Below are positions 48,809-59,661 of a stretch of DNA of 64,000 bases, piece by piece. How positions within the stretch are numbered: the first letter of the stretch is position 1; every line of letters begins with the position of its first letter. The DNA lies in the NCBI RefSeq assembly GCF_000512565.2, contig NC_089301.1, positions 1,798,001 to 1,862,000 on the forward strand, written 5' to 3'. The notes beneath the pieces were generated by a model. The model did no database searches. It had not been told where the DNA came from and worked only from the letters and a program-made list of their open reading frames with translations. Made by a program: the position numbers and the translations under genes. This DNA is from Kwoniella dejecticola CBS 10117. Taxonomy: Eukaryota; Basidiomycota; Tremellomycetes; Tremellales; Cryptococcaceae.

Positions 48809-51342
48809 TCAGATGGAATATCTGAAATCTGGATTTTCGATATCGGTGAGATCTTCGAACGCTCTAGCATTCCTATTGACCTCTGTGCCGTCTTCCGCAG
48901 TTTGCGCGGCGATCTTCTTGTGGTTACGTCGCACAAGTAGAATCCGAGTGACGATGCAGACCGTTATAAAGGCGCCGTATAGTCCCAGGTGAATATACAA
49001 GGATGGAAGGTATCTTTTCGCCCATTTGTTCTGGAAGATCTGGGAGGCAATGGCATTTCTATACAAATGTGTCATGTCAGCGAGCGTTCTCGATTCTTCA
49101 TGAGACAATCAACGGTTACTTGAAAGCTTACCCTCCCGCCCAGGCGACTATATCAAGAAACACGGATAATCAGCAGAGGTCCCCAGCATGCAATACATGA
49201 TATTGGTTTCAGCCCGAAGTGGAGGGGTGCTGCAATACTCACTATAGGTCGTAGCGTACGTGAATGACTTCTTAGTCTGTCCAGCAGAGTTTCTGGATAA
49301 CATCAAGAAGATTGAGGGGTTGCACTGAGTGAGTGTGGAAAACGCTCAGCGTGCTCCGCCTCCTCATGAAACGAAGTGGGGGTTATGATCACGCACAGAT
49401 TGGAAAAATTGCATCAAGTAAAACGCAAAGATCAAGACTCCCCTTGTCTTGTTGGTGGGAGCAATCGTAATTAGTAGGATCGTGCCAATGATATTGGGGA
49501 TGACAGTACCAATCATAACCAACAGAGTCTGCTTGGTCTTCGTAACGAGATAGCTGTGAGTCTTCAGGTCAGCTCGTGTCGAATTTATTCGTAGCTTGAG
49601 AGGCGACGGCTTACGCCTGTAGGAAATAGGTGACTACGACCATCGCTCCCAAAGGAATCGATAACAATTGACTATCGAGAACACTGAATCCGAATGCCTG
49701 ATTGATCAGGATCGCATTGAAGGTGTTGATCCCTCCAACTACCAGGGTGTTACAGAATGCCAAGAGGAACAATAAGTAGGTGTACGGATCTCGGATCGCT
49801 TCCCAGATTTGAGCGGTTTTGAACTCTTTGTGCTTGATACCTTGGTTGTTCGACCGTACTCTTTCGACGTATCGGGATTTCTCCTCTTCTGTGAGCCAGC
49901 GAGCACGAGTCGGCGAGTCAGGCAGAAAACAGAATGTGATTACTACAAACACAATTGTCAGCACCTATGGATGAGGCTTGGGACTCTCATTGTATTCACC
50001 TGCTGAGCAGAAAGAGAAAAGGGACACAGTCATCGTCATCCATTGCCAACCGTGAAGACCGCCTCTTTTGCCGGACAAGTGGTAAAAGGCGTACTGTAGA
50101 AACTGATTAGCCTGGTGCAGCCCTCATTTACAGTGGTCAACATCACCCACGCCGAAGAGCGACATGACGGCTCTACCAATCGATCGTTCAGCTTGAATGT
50201 ACAGCCTCTCGAAGGACTCTAGACTGAACTCACTGAGAAGCTCCGAGCATACTTTGCCCTATCAGCCGGATATTATATCAGTGTCATCCGACTCTTACGG
50301 TGGCAATTGCGCAGGGCACTCACAGACAGAGCTGACGAAAGGTTGTTCATCCTTCAGATACCATTGCACGGTAACTATCATGCGCTCGTTAGCAGCCGGC
50401 CGCCAGTACATCCCTTCGAATTGTCAAGACGACAATAAATGACATACAAAAGACTTACTGGAAAGGAGGACTGGACCGAAAAGACTCTCGAAGAAACCTA
50501 GTAAGAATCGGATGGCAAAGACGGGCGGAATGGAAAGGGAGAACGTCAATCCCATCAAGAGACCGGACCAAACGATCATTGCTGAGCCTAGCAATTTTCC
50601 TAGCGGGAACCTTCTGACCAATTGGTTCGCCTTGATGTGCGTGCCACGTATCGTACTGTTAGCGCAACATTGACTTCTGAAGGACCATGGATAAGGCTCA
50701 CAATTGGTTCTCCAACGATGATACCGCACCACAATAAGGTACTTGTCAAAGCGTAGTCATTGCCTGCAGCGTTGACATCCTGGATCCTGTTATTCACCCA
50801 ATAGTGAGCCTGGGTTAGAAAAAGCGGATTCCGAATCCCTGATCATGATTATGACCGAACTCACCATCCCATGATCCTATCGTGGAGGAACACAAGTCTT
50901 CGTCAGCGACCATGCTATGTCTTTGTCGACTGGAAGTACTCACGATGCTGGACCAAGAGTACCCTTCGAAGGTGGTTTTCTTCAGTCGAGACTTATTAGA
51001 TTCGATGCGGCAGGCTCACCTTGTCCATAGCTTGCGTGATATACGCCAAACACATCAAGGGTAACACGCTAACGTAAGATTGGCCAGAAGAGAACAATCA
51101 ATTCTCCCTATCGTTATCAGGCAACATTGATCTACTCACCGCCGATGGATCTTGCGTCTCATCCGTCTGCTCTCTTCCTCAGTGATAACCAGATCCGGGT
51201 TGACATAGTTTCGAGCTTCGTCGTCAGCTACCTGATGTCGATCTCTATCGGCTTTGATGGCGTCCACATCATGGTAAGCCTCATGCTCGGGAGCTACCTC
51301 GAAATGCTCAGAGCTCGGTGCGATGTCTTCCTTCTTTGCCAT
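48809..51342 (-). CDS. MFS transporter, anion:cation symporter (DAL5-like) family
   Basis: A 12-TM major facilitator of the Dal5/allantoate-permease type, a family that imports organic anions such as allantoate, nicotinate, pantothenate and sugar acids. The N-terminal cytoplasmic part is acidic (start MAKKEDIAPSSEHFEVAPE, 51342), then RRKIHRRVLPLMCLAYITQAMDK opens TM1. GIIVGEP, QLVRRFPLGKLLG and RFLLGFFESLFGPVLLS are typical family segments. The central loop has FCFLPDSPTRARWLTEEEK, with the PDSP..ARWLTEEE signature, then IWEAIRDPYTYLLF. NIIGTILLI and GNAIASQIFQ belong to the C-terminal half. It ends ENPDFRYSI. About ten introns. Divergent from the GH88 gene through a 0.9 kb shared region, which suggests that its substrate is the hydrolase's substrate or product (inference). 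Confidence 0.88.
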
Positions 51343-51889
51343 TGTTTCTGAATTGGTTGTGTTGGTACTATTCCGGCTGCAACCAGGATCAAAAGTAGGT
51401 GGTTCAACAGCTCAAGTATTTATCCTTCTCAGTCAACATGTGGAAACACGGATTGAATGACATGGAGCGGGCCGGACGTCAGTACCTTGGCAGCAGCAGC
51501 ATCATGGCCCTTCGGGACTTGCAGGGCGTCGCTTCCTCCTGCGCGACCAGACCAAGAGCGGATACAGCTTGTTCAGTTCAGTCAGTATTTGACGCTAATT
51601 CTTCTTCTTGGCACTACAGTACTGAGCGTGGGAGTCCCGCTCACCCCGCTTTTCCCCGCTCGAGATCTTGCTCTGCCCCGCTACCTCCAGATCACCCTAC
51701 TGAAGAACATTTCCCAACTGCAAAGAAAACGGACTAGTGCTAATTCATCAGTCCGGAGAAAGTTCACACCGATGAGAAAGGACGAGAGCAACATGAAACG
51801 CGGAATCTGATGCGTTCAGTGTCAAACTCCATATATGGCGCTAGAAGATGACGCAAGAGTCGACGATCAGCTGATTGACATTCCTCGGG

Positions 51890-51899
51890 CCGGATACGG
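51890..51899. promoter_or_regulatory. CCG-N4-CGG element, candidate zinc-cluster factor site
   Basis: CCGGATACGG is an everted CGG pair with a 4-base gap in the middle of the transporter/hydrolase promoter. Candidate only; such short motifs also occur by chance. Confidence 0.3.
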
Positions 51900-52057
51900 C
51901 CGACTGACTTCCATAACGGATTTTAACTAATTCCTCTGCGTGTTCTGGCTAGCACTCTAAGATTGACGACATGCGGCTGCGTATGTCCTTGAGGCCAAAT
52001 CCGAAGAAGTTGTTTGAGTCCGAAGGCGGACAAAGGCCAAACGTTCTTCGCAGATGA

Positions 52058-52071
52058 CCGGTTCGGGCCGG
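52058..52071. promoter_or_regulatory. CCGGTTCGGGCCGG palindrome-like GC element
   Basis: Contains CCG-N3-CGG and a second CCGG; lies about 180 bases upstream of the GH88 start. Candidate regulator site; function not shown by sequence. Confidence 0.3.
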
Positions 52072-52251
52072 TACTTCAGTACACCTATTGACCGCAGAAA
52101 GGCACATTTATCCGACTTGGGTCGATCATATTGCTAGATTACTATGTCTTGTGTATGCTGCTGCTCAAGTAGGTAATATATGAAGTCCACTCACTCCCAG
52201 TATCTCACACATAGCTTCACTGAAAACCCAAGATCAACACACAACATCAAG

Positions 52252-54165
52252 ATGACCACTACTTCCGACCTCACATCAGCCGTCAAAGAGCTGTACGACC
52301 CTGCCTTGTCAGTCAAAGTCGTAGGAGTAGCTAAGAAGTACGACACAGATCCAAATGTGAGCCCTCATCCTGATCTTGTTTCTTGAAGGACATGCGAATC
52401 GGATGTGTCGCGATGTATTGAAGCTGATCTGACGCGTCATGATAGGGTGCCCCTCCGAGCCGAACACCAGAATATACAACCCCTGGTGGACCTAACAGCT
52501 ATCATTGCTCAAAGAGTCAATCATCCTTCCTTACACAGTCTCTTTTCATGACAGGGCTGAAAGCTGAGTGAGCTGTTTGTTCACTTTATAGACGCTACCG
52601 CTTGGACACAAGGTTTCTTCCCCGGCACACTCTGGCTTCTTGCCGAACGAGCCGACCTCGACCCCTCTTCCATCGACCCTCACTTCAACAAGGAGGAACT
52701 GATCAGATTGGCGAGACGATGGCAAGCCGATTTCAAGTATCAAGCTAGGCCGAGTCCGAACCATGATCAGGGATTCCGATTCCAGCTTTCTTACGGAAAG
52801 TGAGTGATCCTTCCGGCAAATTTCAGTCCTATTGATTGAGTCTGACCCAGATGCATAGAGACTACGCTATGACGGGCGACGAAGAAGCTAAGAAGGTCTT
52901 GATTGATGCTGCTGAGAGTCTAGTGGATCGATATAATCCAAATGTAAGTGACATCGTCCAACCGACCATACCTCAGCCCTATTCCTGCCATTCGCCGTAT
53001 GCTGAAGATTGTTATGACAGGCTGGGTGTATTAGAAGTTGGGATCACATGACGTTTGTCGAAGATGGACATAATTATACGGAAGAAAAGAAAGACCAACA
53101 TTACCTAGTCATCATAGATAACATGGTGAGTCACAGCTTGCCTGGGGACAAATAGCATGAAGACCGCAGACTGACTAGAAAGGCATTTCAGATGAACCTG
53201 GACCTGTTATACGAGGCTACGAAATTGACAGGCGATCAAAGATACGCGAAAGTAGCTACGCATCAAGCTGAAAAGTCTCTCATCTCCCACGTGAGAAAGG
53301 ATTATACCACTTATCACGTAGCGAACTTCGACCAGAAGACTGGATTGCCTATCGAGCTCAGGACTGCTCAAGGGTATGCAGATGAGAGCGTTTGGTCGAG
53401 AGGTCAAGCATGGGCTATATACGGATATGGTCAATGCGGTGAGCTTCAGCTTCTGCTACGCCCGCTCAAGTGGTGTGGAGAGGATAGGAGTCGTCGCTGA
53501 CATAGCTGCATCACTCGATTAGCTTTGCGGACTGGTAGACAAGATTTTATAGATACAGCTAGAAAGCTTACGGACGTCTTTATCTCGCTCCTTGGCCCTA
53601 GTGGTGTTCCCGAATGGTATGTCTTCTCCGTCCAAGTTCCCACTGCGCTCGAGCTGATCCGCTTCGTTGGATATGTAGGGATTTCAGAGCACCTAAACCC
53701 TGTCCATATGATGCTTCCGCGGGATGCATAACAGCCGTCGGCATGCTATGGCTCTACAGGCTGCTCTGGCCCACCGACAAAGCTGCTGCAGAGGCATACC
53801 TGAATCGAGCGGTGAAGCTGGTCCAAGACACTATTAGGGAATGTCTGACGCCCCCAGCTTCGTTGAAGGAGAATGGAGAAGTTGACTTCGGGACAGATGG
53901 ATGGGAGGCTCTGCTGGCTGTGAGTAATCTTGGAAACACACCCAGACGGTGTGAACGGTCACCAAGCTGACTGTCGTTTCCAGCACTCTACAATTGTGGG
54001 GAATCCGAAATCGCTCAGAAAGCTCATGGACCACGGTCTAGTCTGTAAGTATATCTATCTTCGAAAAATGAGGGATTTTTCATCGATTACTCGGGTGACA
54101 CAGACGCCGATTATTACCTCGTCGAATTCTCTAACGAGCTGCTCAAGATTCAGCAGGGCAAGTAA
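52252..54165 (+). CDS. GH88 unsaturated glucuronyl hydrolase
   Basis: GH88 enzymes hydrolyse the 4,5-unsaturated uronic acid released by polysaccharide lyases, through hydration of the double bond. The spliced product shows ATAWTQGFFPGTLWLLAERA, PSPNHDQGFRFQLSYGKDYA, SWDHMTFVEDG, YLVIIDNMMNLDLLYEAT, HVANFDQKTGL, YADESVWSRGQAWAIYGY and a C-terminal TDGWEALLAHSTIVGNP. The two catalytic-type aspartates of bacterial UGL fit Asp in NHDQGF and Asp in IDNMMN. No signal peptide, so it should act in the cytosol on imported disaccharides. The ATG at 52252 is preferred over the in-frame one at 52180, because the intervening 24 codons read like leader sequence and AAGATGACC is a good context. About ten introns, one using the second of two close acceptors (ATAG at ~52858). 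Confidence 0.9.
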
Positions 54166-54485
54166 AGTTGAGACCGTCGTTTCATTGAGCCTCGCGCGAT
54201 TCTATGTAGCTTTACGACACAATTCATGTATGCATGCATGAAGGAATTACCTCAAGTGATTTGTATGGCAAGGACACAAGTGATCATTCAAGTACAAGCG
54301 TGGGAAAGTGATATCCTTCGGTGTTTGACGCGGTGACGTCAAGCCGGTTGCAATCTACCAGTGAGCTATTTATAAGGGTGTACAACCTTTGAAGTTATGG
54401 TAACAACGCAATTCTGAATCGCAACAAAACATTCTACGCTCAGATTGTCAAGAAGCTCGTTATCGCTTGTACAGAAGTAGCCAAA
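54166..54485. other. Short intergenic region GH88 / dienelactone hydrolase family gene
   Basis: Same-strand spacer of 320 bases with the GH88 3' UTR and the promoter of the next gene; TATTTATAAGG at ~54367 could be a TATA-like element about 110 bases before the start. Confidence 0.4.
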
Positions 54486-55975
54486 ATGTCCGAACAAACA
54501 ACCGTATCTCCATGCTGTGTCACTGGACGTGAGTGGTGGTCCTGGAGCCATGAATTGCCATTCAGTCGGCGGAAACAGTGGGCAGGCACTAACTATCGGT
54601 CGCATCGATCATGATAGACATCCACCAAGGTGAACCACTCGGATCATTCGAGATCATCCACGGACTCCGAACATACGTTTCAAACCCTAAACCACCTGCT
54701 AGCGGGAAACAAAATGTCGTTGTGCTCATCTCAGATATTTTCGGTGTCGATCTCGTCAACACCAAGCTTGTGAGTTGAGTCTACTTTATCCTTCTCAACC
54801 AAAGTCTCGATTAAGTTGTCCACCTCATTCCAACCCGACAGATATCAGATCAGCCGCTGACAATACGGGACTGGTCCATCAATTGTGATTGCAGGTCGCC
54901 GACGAGTATGCCGGGAATGGATGGAAAGTCCTCCTTCCTGATTTCCTGGAGGGAGACGCTATCGACCACAACCTGCTCAACAGCATCGTACCCAACCTCA
55001 GAGTCCAAGCTGAAGCTACGGTAGCTTCGAAGGCCGTAGACTCAGCTAAGATGGCTGCTGCTATGGGTCCTTGGATCACCAAGCATCGAGAAGCTGGTGA
55101 GTCGAGTTCTTTGTTGCCTCATCCTCAATTGCCCCCATCGTCCGCTGATCGGTGTTATCAATATCGTTGAACGATGACTAGTCTCCAAGCCTATCATCGA
55201 GAAATTCTTCCAAGCTCTCAGAGCCGACGCGTCTACGTGAGTCCGAGTTGTGGTCCTTATCCAGTTCCGGCAAAGGCAAAGGCAAATGCAGCTATGGCTA
55301 TTATATAGACGGTGACTAATGGAGGTGTACTTGCGAACAGCGGGAAGATCGCTACGATCGGATTCTGCTGGGGAGGACGATACTGTAGGTCGAATTCTCG
55401 TGTCTTGGTTCCCCATAATAGCGAAAGACATCTTCACTTTTCACTGACACCGTCTGCGTACAGCGCTTGTCCTCGCGCAAGACGACTCGCCCGCCCGAGT
55501 AGACGTAGCTGTCGCTCTTCACCCTTCATTCCTAGTGAACGACGACGTGAAAACTATCACTCAAGTTCCCGTCGCCATCTACAAGGGAACAGCAGACGCT
55601 ATGATGACTGATGACGCCCTCGACGAGGTTGAGAATATCCTCAAGGGCAATCTGGGCAACAAGTTGTCTGTCAAGAGTGAGTCGGAACTACAGCCGGAGA
55701 CTTATGCCTGTGACTGCAGAGTCATCTTCGGATCGGAGTTGAGTACCTGAATTGACTTTTTGGTATTCGCTATGTTGCAGAATACACCGATGCGGTCCAC
55801 GGATTTTCAGTGAGAGGTGATCTCGAGAATGGTAAAGAAAAGGCACAAAAGGAAGAAGTGTGAGTACATTCTCATCCTCCATTAGGGTCTGGCTGCGTTG
55901 AGAGTATATGTTGATGGTGATGTTCCGTGCAGAACCAAAGATACAGTCGACTTCATCACCAAGTACTTCGACTAA
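54486..55975 (+). CDS. Dienelactone hydrolase family protein (AIM2-like)
   Basis: An alpha/beta-hydrolase of the dienelactone hydrolase family, which acts on cyclic esters such as 4-carboxymethylenebutenolide; fungal members have mostly unknown substrates. The nucleophile elbow is IGFCWGGRY, with Cys in place of Ser as in true dienelactone hydrolases. The Asp lies in YKGTADAMMTD and the His in AVHGFSVRGD, so the triad is complete. The N-terminus has SPCCVTG then IHQGEPLGSFEIIHGLRTYV, typical of the fungal subgroup. It ends DFITKYFD at 55975. The first exon is 54486-54528 and about six introns follow. It is the fourth gene of the presumed catabolic block; a lactone-opening role on a sugar-acid lactone is an inference. 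Confidence 0.88.
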
Positions 55976-56197
55976 TTCATATTATATGACCGGCTGTAGG
56001 ATATGTCCTTTGTACGCAATAATAGTCACGAGTTGATTCGTACAGGAGAATATGCAAATGCGTGCACAGCAGGCCCGAAGAGTTTGGTCGATGCGAGTCA
56101 TATATTATGTGCATCCTACACTCAATCACGCCTTAATATCTTGATGTCAAGATATCAAGAATGCCTCCAAGGTCTACCTGTACCGTAAAGCTGAAGT

Positions 56198-58454
56198 CTA
56201 GATCTTCACCTCTTCCACACCTTTGGCGGCTGCTTCAACATCCTCATCACCTTCTACAAATCCTCCCTCAGCTCTGGCTGCGGCTGCAAACGAGAAAGCC
56301 GGTCGAGTGGTAGCATCTCGCTTGGGAGCAGCAGCGGCAGCTTGCTGTTGTTGGGCATTGTTGGACCCTTTTCTAGTATGTGAGACAGCTTCAAATCCAT
56401 CATCATCTTTCTTAGGGGTCTCGGTAGAAGGCTTTCTTGATGGATGAGAAGGCTTAGTGTTGTTGTGTTGCTGTTGCTGTTGATGGGGTTGTCTGGGAGG
56501 ATATCTTTGGTTTGAGCCTGAATTCTGACGAGGTGGTTGTTGCGGTTTACCCGATACTTGAGCTTCAGCTTTTTCTTGAGCAGCCTTGATGGAACTGAGC
56601 CTCTCCTCAGCGAACGCTTTAGCCTTTTCGTCCTCTTCCTTCTTCTTGGCGATCTCGACTTCTCGGGCCTTCTTCCTCTCTTCTTCCCTCTGAGCTAATT
56701 TGGCATCGGCAATGGCCTCTCTGGCGGCAGAGTCAACGGGTTTGGCATTTCCAAAAATTGATGATTTGCCCGAAGGGGTATCCGACTCGACGGAAGCGGT
56801 CGATGGCGTAGCAGGGACTGATCGAGGCGCGAGTTGGAGTCTTCGTCTTTCAAGAGGAGCGGGGGGTTGTTTCGGGCCTAAGATGAAGAACAATTAGCTT
56901 ACGCGCACGAAGGAATGATGGACAGTTTACTGACTTTCGCCATCAGCACTTCCTGGTTGACTAGCAGCGGGGGTGACTCTGGCAGATCTCCAGTCTCTTT
57001 CCTCGTTTGGTGATTGAGTAGATGATCGAGCAGGAGGAACCTCAGCAGCTGGGGTTCTCAGCTTGGTACCGCGAGACCACTAGATGTTGCGCCATCATTA
57101 GCTGGCGTTGAAAGCTACAGCAGAACTATGTATACTCACGGTGTTCTCGGTATCAGCGAGACCTGGACTACTTTGACCGGAGGCAGGCCCACCTCTCTGA
57201 TGTGGGGGCAGATCCCTGGAATCAGCCTTGGCCTCGGCTAAAGGCTTGTTGCTTCTCCATTGATTCACTTCATCCGCAGCTGTAGGAGTCAGGGGTTCCC
57301 TAGCTCTTCCAGCACCTGAGCTATCCCTTCTGAAATCGTTCGATGGAGCGGGCGGGGCAGGTGTGAATTTTGCTCCTCTGGCAGAACCCCAGTCCCTCTC
57401 GGGTCCAGGCTCAGAAGGAGCGAATGATGAGGTTCTTCTAGCAGGGGTAGGGGCGTCTCTGGCGGGTAAGGGCGTCGCTCTTCGCCATTGATTGGATTCT
57501 TCCGCTGCAGAAGCTTCTCTTCGGTTGGTAGCTACGTGTTTACGTCGAAACACTTTAGCATGACGTCGGCTGTTGATGGGCAAGTGAGGTCACGCGCAAA
57601 CTCACGTGCTTCAGCAACGCTAACTCTGATCGATCGTCCTTGCAACTGAGCCCCGGTCCTTCCCAAAGCCTCCTTCAATTTGTCTTGACTCGGGAATTCT
57701 ACATATCCGTAACCTTTGTATTTCCCATCCTGATCCTTCAGTATCCTGAAGCTGAGCGGGTCGAGATCGTTGAAGAAGTCTCGGACGGCTTCTTCGAGGT
57801 CAGGATCGTATGAAAGGTTGCCGACGAAAGCGGTGAAAGGTGGGACAGTGGGTAAGGGGAGTTCTTCTCGTTGCGGTGGTGCTCCGGGGAAGTTGGTAGC
57901 TGTATACGCCAGAGAATCAGTCATGCTCATCCGCGGACTGATGCAGCAGAACGCCAGTCGAGGTGTAATTCAGTACTCACACGATCGGGCAGCTCGGTCT
58001 GGCATGGAATCGAGGTATCCGGGATCCCCCTTCTTGGGTCCAGTATCCGCTCGAGCGGCAGCTGCGCAAGCACGTCTCAACCGTTAGTGAGTGGGCCCAA
58101 AACAGCAATCAGAGTGCACTCACGAGCCGATGGGAAGTCCATGTCATCCGCCCATGATCCCCCTCCTCCAGAATCTGTAGATTACATCATTGGTCAGCCT
58201 GAATTGAAACTCCGACAAATAAAAAGCCATAGCAGATAGCTCAGCGATGGAATTGAGCGTATTCACCAGCATTGAAGAAGTCTGTCAAGGAGACTTTTTG
58301 GGCTTTCTTCTTAGGTGCTGTGATCGCGATGCAGAGACAGTCCGGTAAGAAGCGGAATCGAGTTGATGAAGGCGAAAGCAGGAGGACATCGTCCAATCAG
58401 CGATTGATCTGACAAAGCAAAGCAGTGCTTGTAGATGAGGGGTCGCTTACCCAT
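56198..58454 (-). CDS. TIF3: Translation initiation factor eIF4B
   Basis: eIF4B (yeast Tif3) stimulates eIF4A helicase and mRNA recruitment to the 40S subunit. The first exon is only ATGG (58454-58451); it splices to APKKKAQKVSLTDFFNAG, a fungal/animal eIF4B N-terminus, followed by SGGGGSWADDMDFPSA. The RRM is at ~57860-57600: RNP2 TAFVGNLSY and RNP1 KGYGYVEF. Downstream are repeated basic/aromatic segments such as ERDWGSARGAKFTP, NQWRSNKPL, ERDWRSARVTP and RLQLAPRS, comparable with the repeats of yeast Tif3. The C-terminal part is a charged K/E/R-rich helix (REEERKKAREVEIAKKKEEDEK) and a Q/N/S-rich tail ending EEVKI at 56198. About eight introns. Convergent with the dienelactone hydrolase gene. 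Confidence 0.9.
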
Positions 58455-58851
58455 TTTATTTCGAATTTCACTGGTTGTTCAATGTGATCGATCGATAGAC
58501 GATGATGTATCCAACCCGATTTGTTGATGATGAATTGGTCTTTCGCCTTGTCTTCTAAGGACGAGCAAAAGTTGGAAAACATGTGGACGTGCGAAATAAC
58601 ATTTCTTTGGAATCTCAAAATCCGCCACATTCGGAGATATACACTCAAAACACCTTTTTACACTGCTTCCTGACGCACGATCCTCTCCTTTGTGTGTATG
58701 CATGCACACAACTTTTGATCGTCACTCGCCGCTCATCAGTCGCGGGTCCTTTGTGGATCCACAACATGCAGCGAAAAAGCATCTCTACCAGAACGAAAGA
58801 AAGGCTTTATCGCTATTCCATGAGCAAAAGATAGATGCAAAGACGAGAAGC

Positions 58852-58856
58852 AAAAA
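58852..58856 (-). terminator. RNA polymerase III terminator (T5)
   Basis: Read on the minus strand, five T residues follow the 5S gene end after two bases (AGTTTTTG), the usual Pol III stop signal. Confidence 0.8.
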
Positions 58857-58972
58857 CTACAGCACCCGGGATTCCCAAGTGGTCCCCCACCTTGGTACTA
58901 ACCGAGCGATATCCAACTTAACTGCGGGGAGCAGACGGGACCCGGTGCTTTCTGGATTCTATGGCCGTAGAT
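58857..58972 (-). rRNA. 5S ribosomal RNA
   Basis: On the minus strand the sequence begins ATCTACGGCCATAGAA and contains GAAAGCACCGGGTCCCGTCT, GCAGTTAAG, GGTTAGTACCAAGGTGGGGG and GGGAATCCCGGGTGCTGT, in the order and spacing of fungal 5S rRNA. The 5' ATCTACGG and 3' CGGGTGCTGTAG-type ends can pair as helix I. The length is about 114-116 nt against a usual 118-120. The internal Pol III control region (A-box-like AGTTAAG.. and C-box-like GTTAGTACCAAGGTGGG) is present. A T5 terminator follows directly. It is an isolated copy, not next to 18S/28S genes in this window. Likely functional; a slightly diverged pseudogene cannot be excluded. Confidence 0.9.
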
Positions 58973-59068
58973 GGAAGCAAAGGCTTGTTACCCTTCATAT
59001 ATGTTTGCAGGTGTTCAGAACAGTGATCAAACTCGGTAAGTCATAAAAGATCCAACAAGGGCCACTTT

Positions 59069-59103
59069 TCCAGAAAGCACCGGGTCCGGTCTGCTCCCCG
59101 CAG
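59069..59103 (+). repeat. Inverted partial copy of 5S rRNA (about nt 18-52)
   Basis: The 34 bases from TCCAGAAAGCACCGGG to GCTCCCCGCA match the inside of the neighbouring 5S gene with one mismatch (GGGTCCGG against GGGTCCCG), but on the opposite strand. It lacks the 5' end and the downstream promoter boxes, so it is a dead fragment. It forms a 34-bp inverted repeat with 58923-58956, spaced by 112 bases. Confidence 0.88.
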
Positions 59104-59661
59104 CAGGACGTGCAAAGCCACATATGATGGTGACCATTTCGTCTGTGGTCAGTGTTTCACCAACGCCAGCATTTGTTGTGCGACTGATGGAGTGACCGTA
59201 ACGAGGCTGCTCCTTTCATGGTTTTACCTCAAACTGCTCTTGTGAGACAAGGACTCTCCTTTCACTCTGAATTTCGGATGACGCTGACAAGCAAAGTCCA
59301 TGAGTGTAACAGGCTTACTGACAATGTATGCAGGAGTGGCTATATAAGGATTATGCTGCAGCAGACTGACTGATTGCTCGTCTGTCTCTCCTCGCCCCGT
59401 CAGACAACAAAGTCACCAACCCCTCTCCCATAACGCCCACACCCATACTCTGTCAAACCACTTTCACACGACTTATTGCATCACTCGATCATCTCCGCTC
59501 ATACTTCACATACTCACCCCAAATTCCCAAACACTCATTCTAGCACTACATTTGCTGTCCAACAAGCACCACCTCCCTGATTCGCACACGCCACTAATCA
59601 ACACCAGACTTAGTAGTATCACCTTTACCACCACCTCCTGCTCCATCATTTATCCCTCATC

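Larger units (their letters stand above)
51343..52251. promoter_or_regulatory. Divergent promoter region MFS transporter / GH88 hydrolase
   Basis: A 909-base region between divergent start codons of a transporter and an intracellular glycosidase. It contains CCGGATACGG (51890-51899) and CCGGTTCGG within 52058-52071, both CCG-N(3-4)-CGG arrangements that zinc-cluster (Zn2Cys6) regulators can bind. The assignment of these as operators is an inference. Two overlapping frames at 51399-51810 look like chance. Confidence 0.5.
58455..59661. other. Divergent intergenic region TIF3 / membrane protein, with 5S rRNA gene
   Basis: 1.2 kb holding the TIF3 promoter, a 5S rRNA gene on the minus strand, an inverted 5S fragment, and the CT-rich promoter/leader (59390-59660) of the membrane protein gene. 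Confidence 0.6.

Noticed and set aside
51399..51810. Two overlapping plus-strand frames of 112 and 117 codons in the MFS/GH88 promoter
   Set aside because: Different frames over the same DNA, no similarity, atypical composition; best read as chance frames in a GC-richer promoter.
52180..52251. Upstream in-frame ATG giving GH88 an extra 24 residues
   Set aside because: The extra residues look like translated leader sequence and are not a signal peptide; the ATG at 52252 has the better context. Not fully excluded.
58923..59102. 34-bp inverted repeat first considered as the termini of a small transposon (MITE)
   Set aside because: The left arm lies inside a recognisable 5S rRNA gene, so the repeat is a 5S fragment. 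No target-site duplication was seen.
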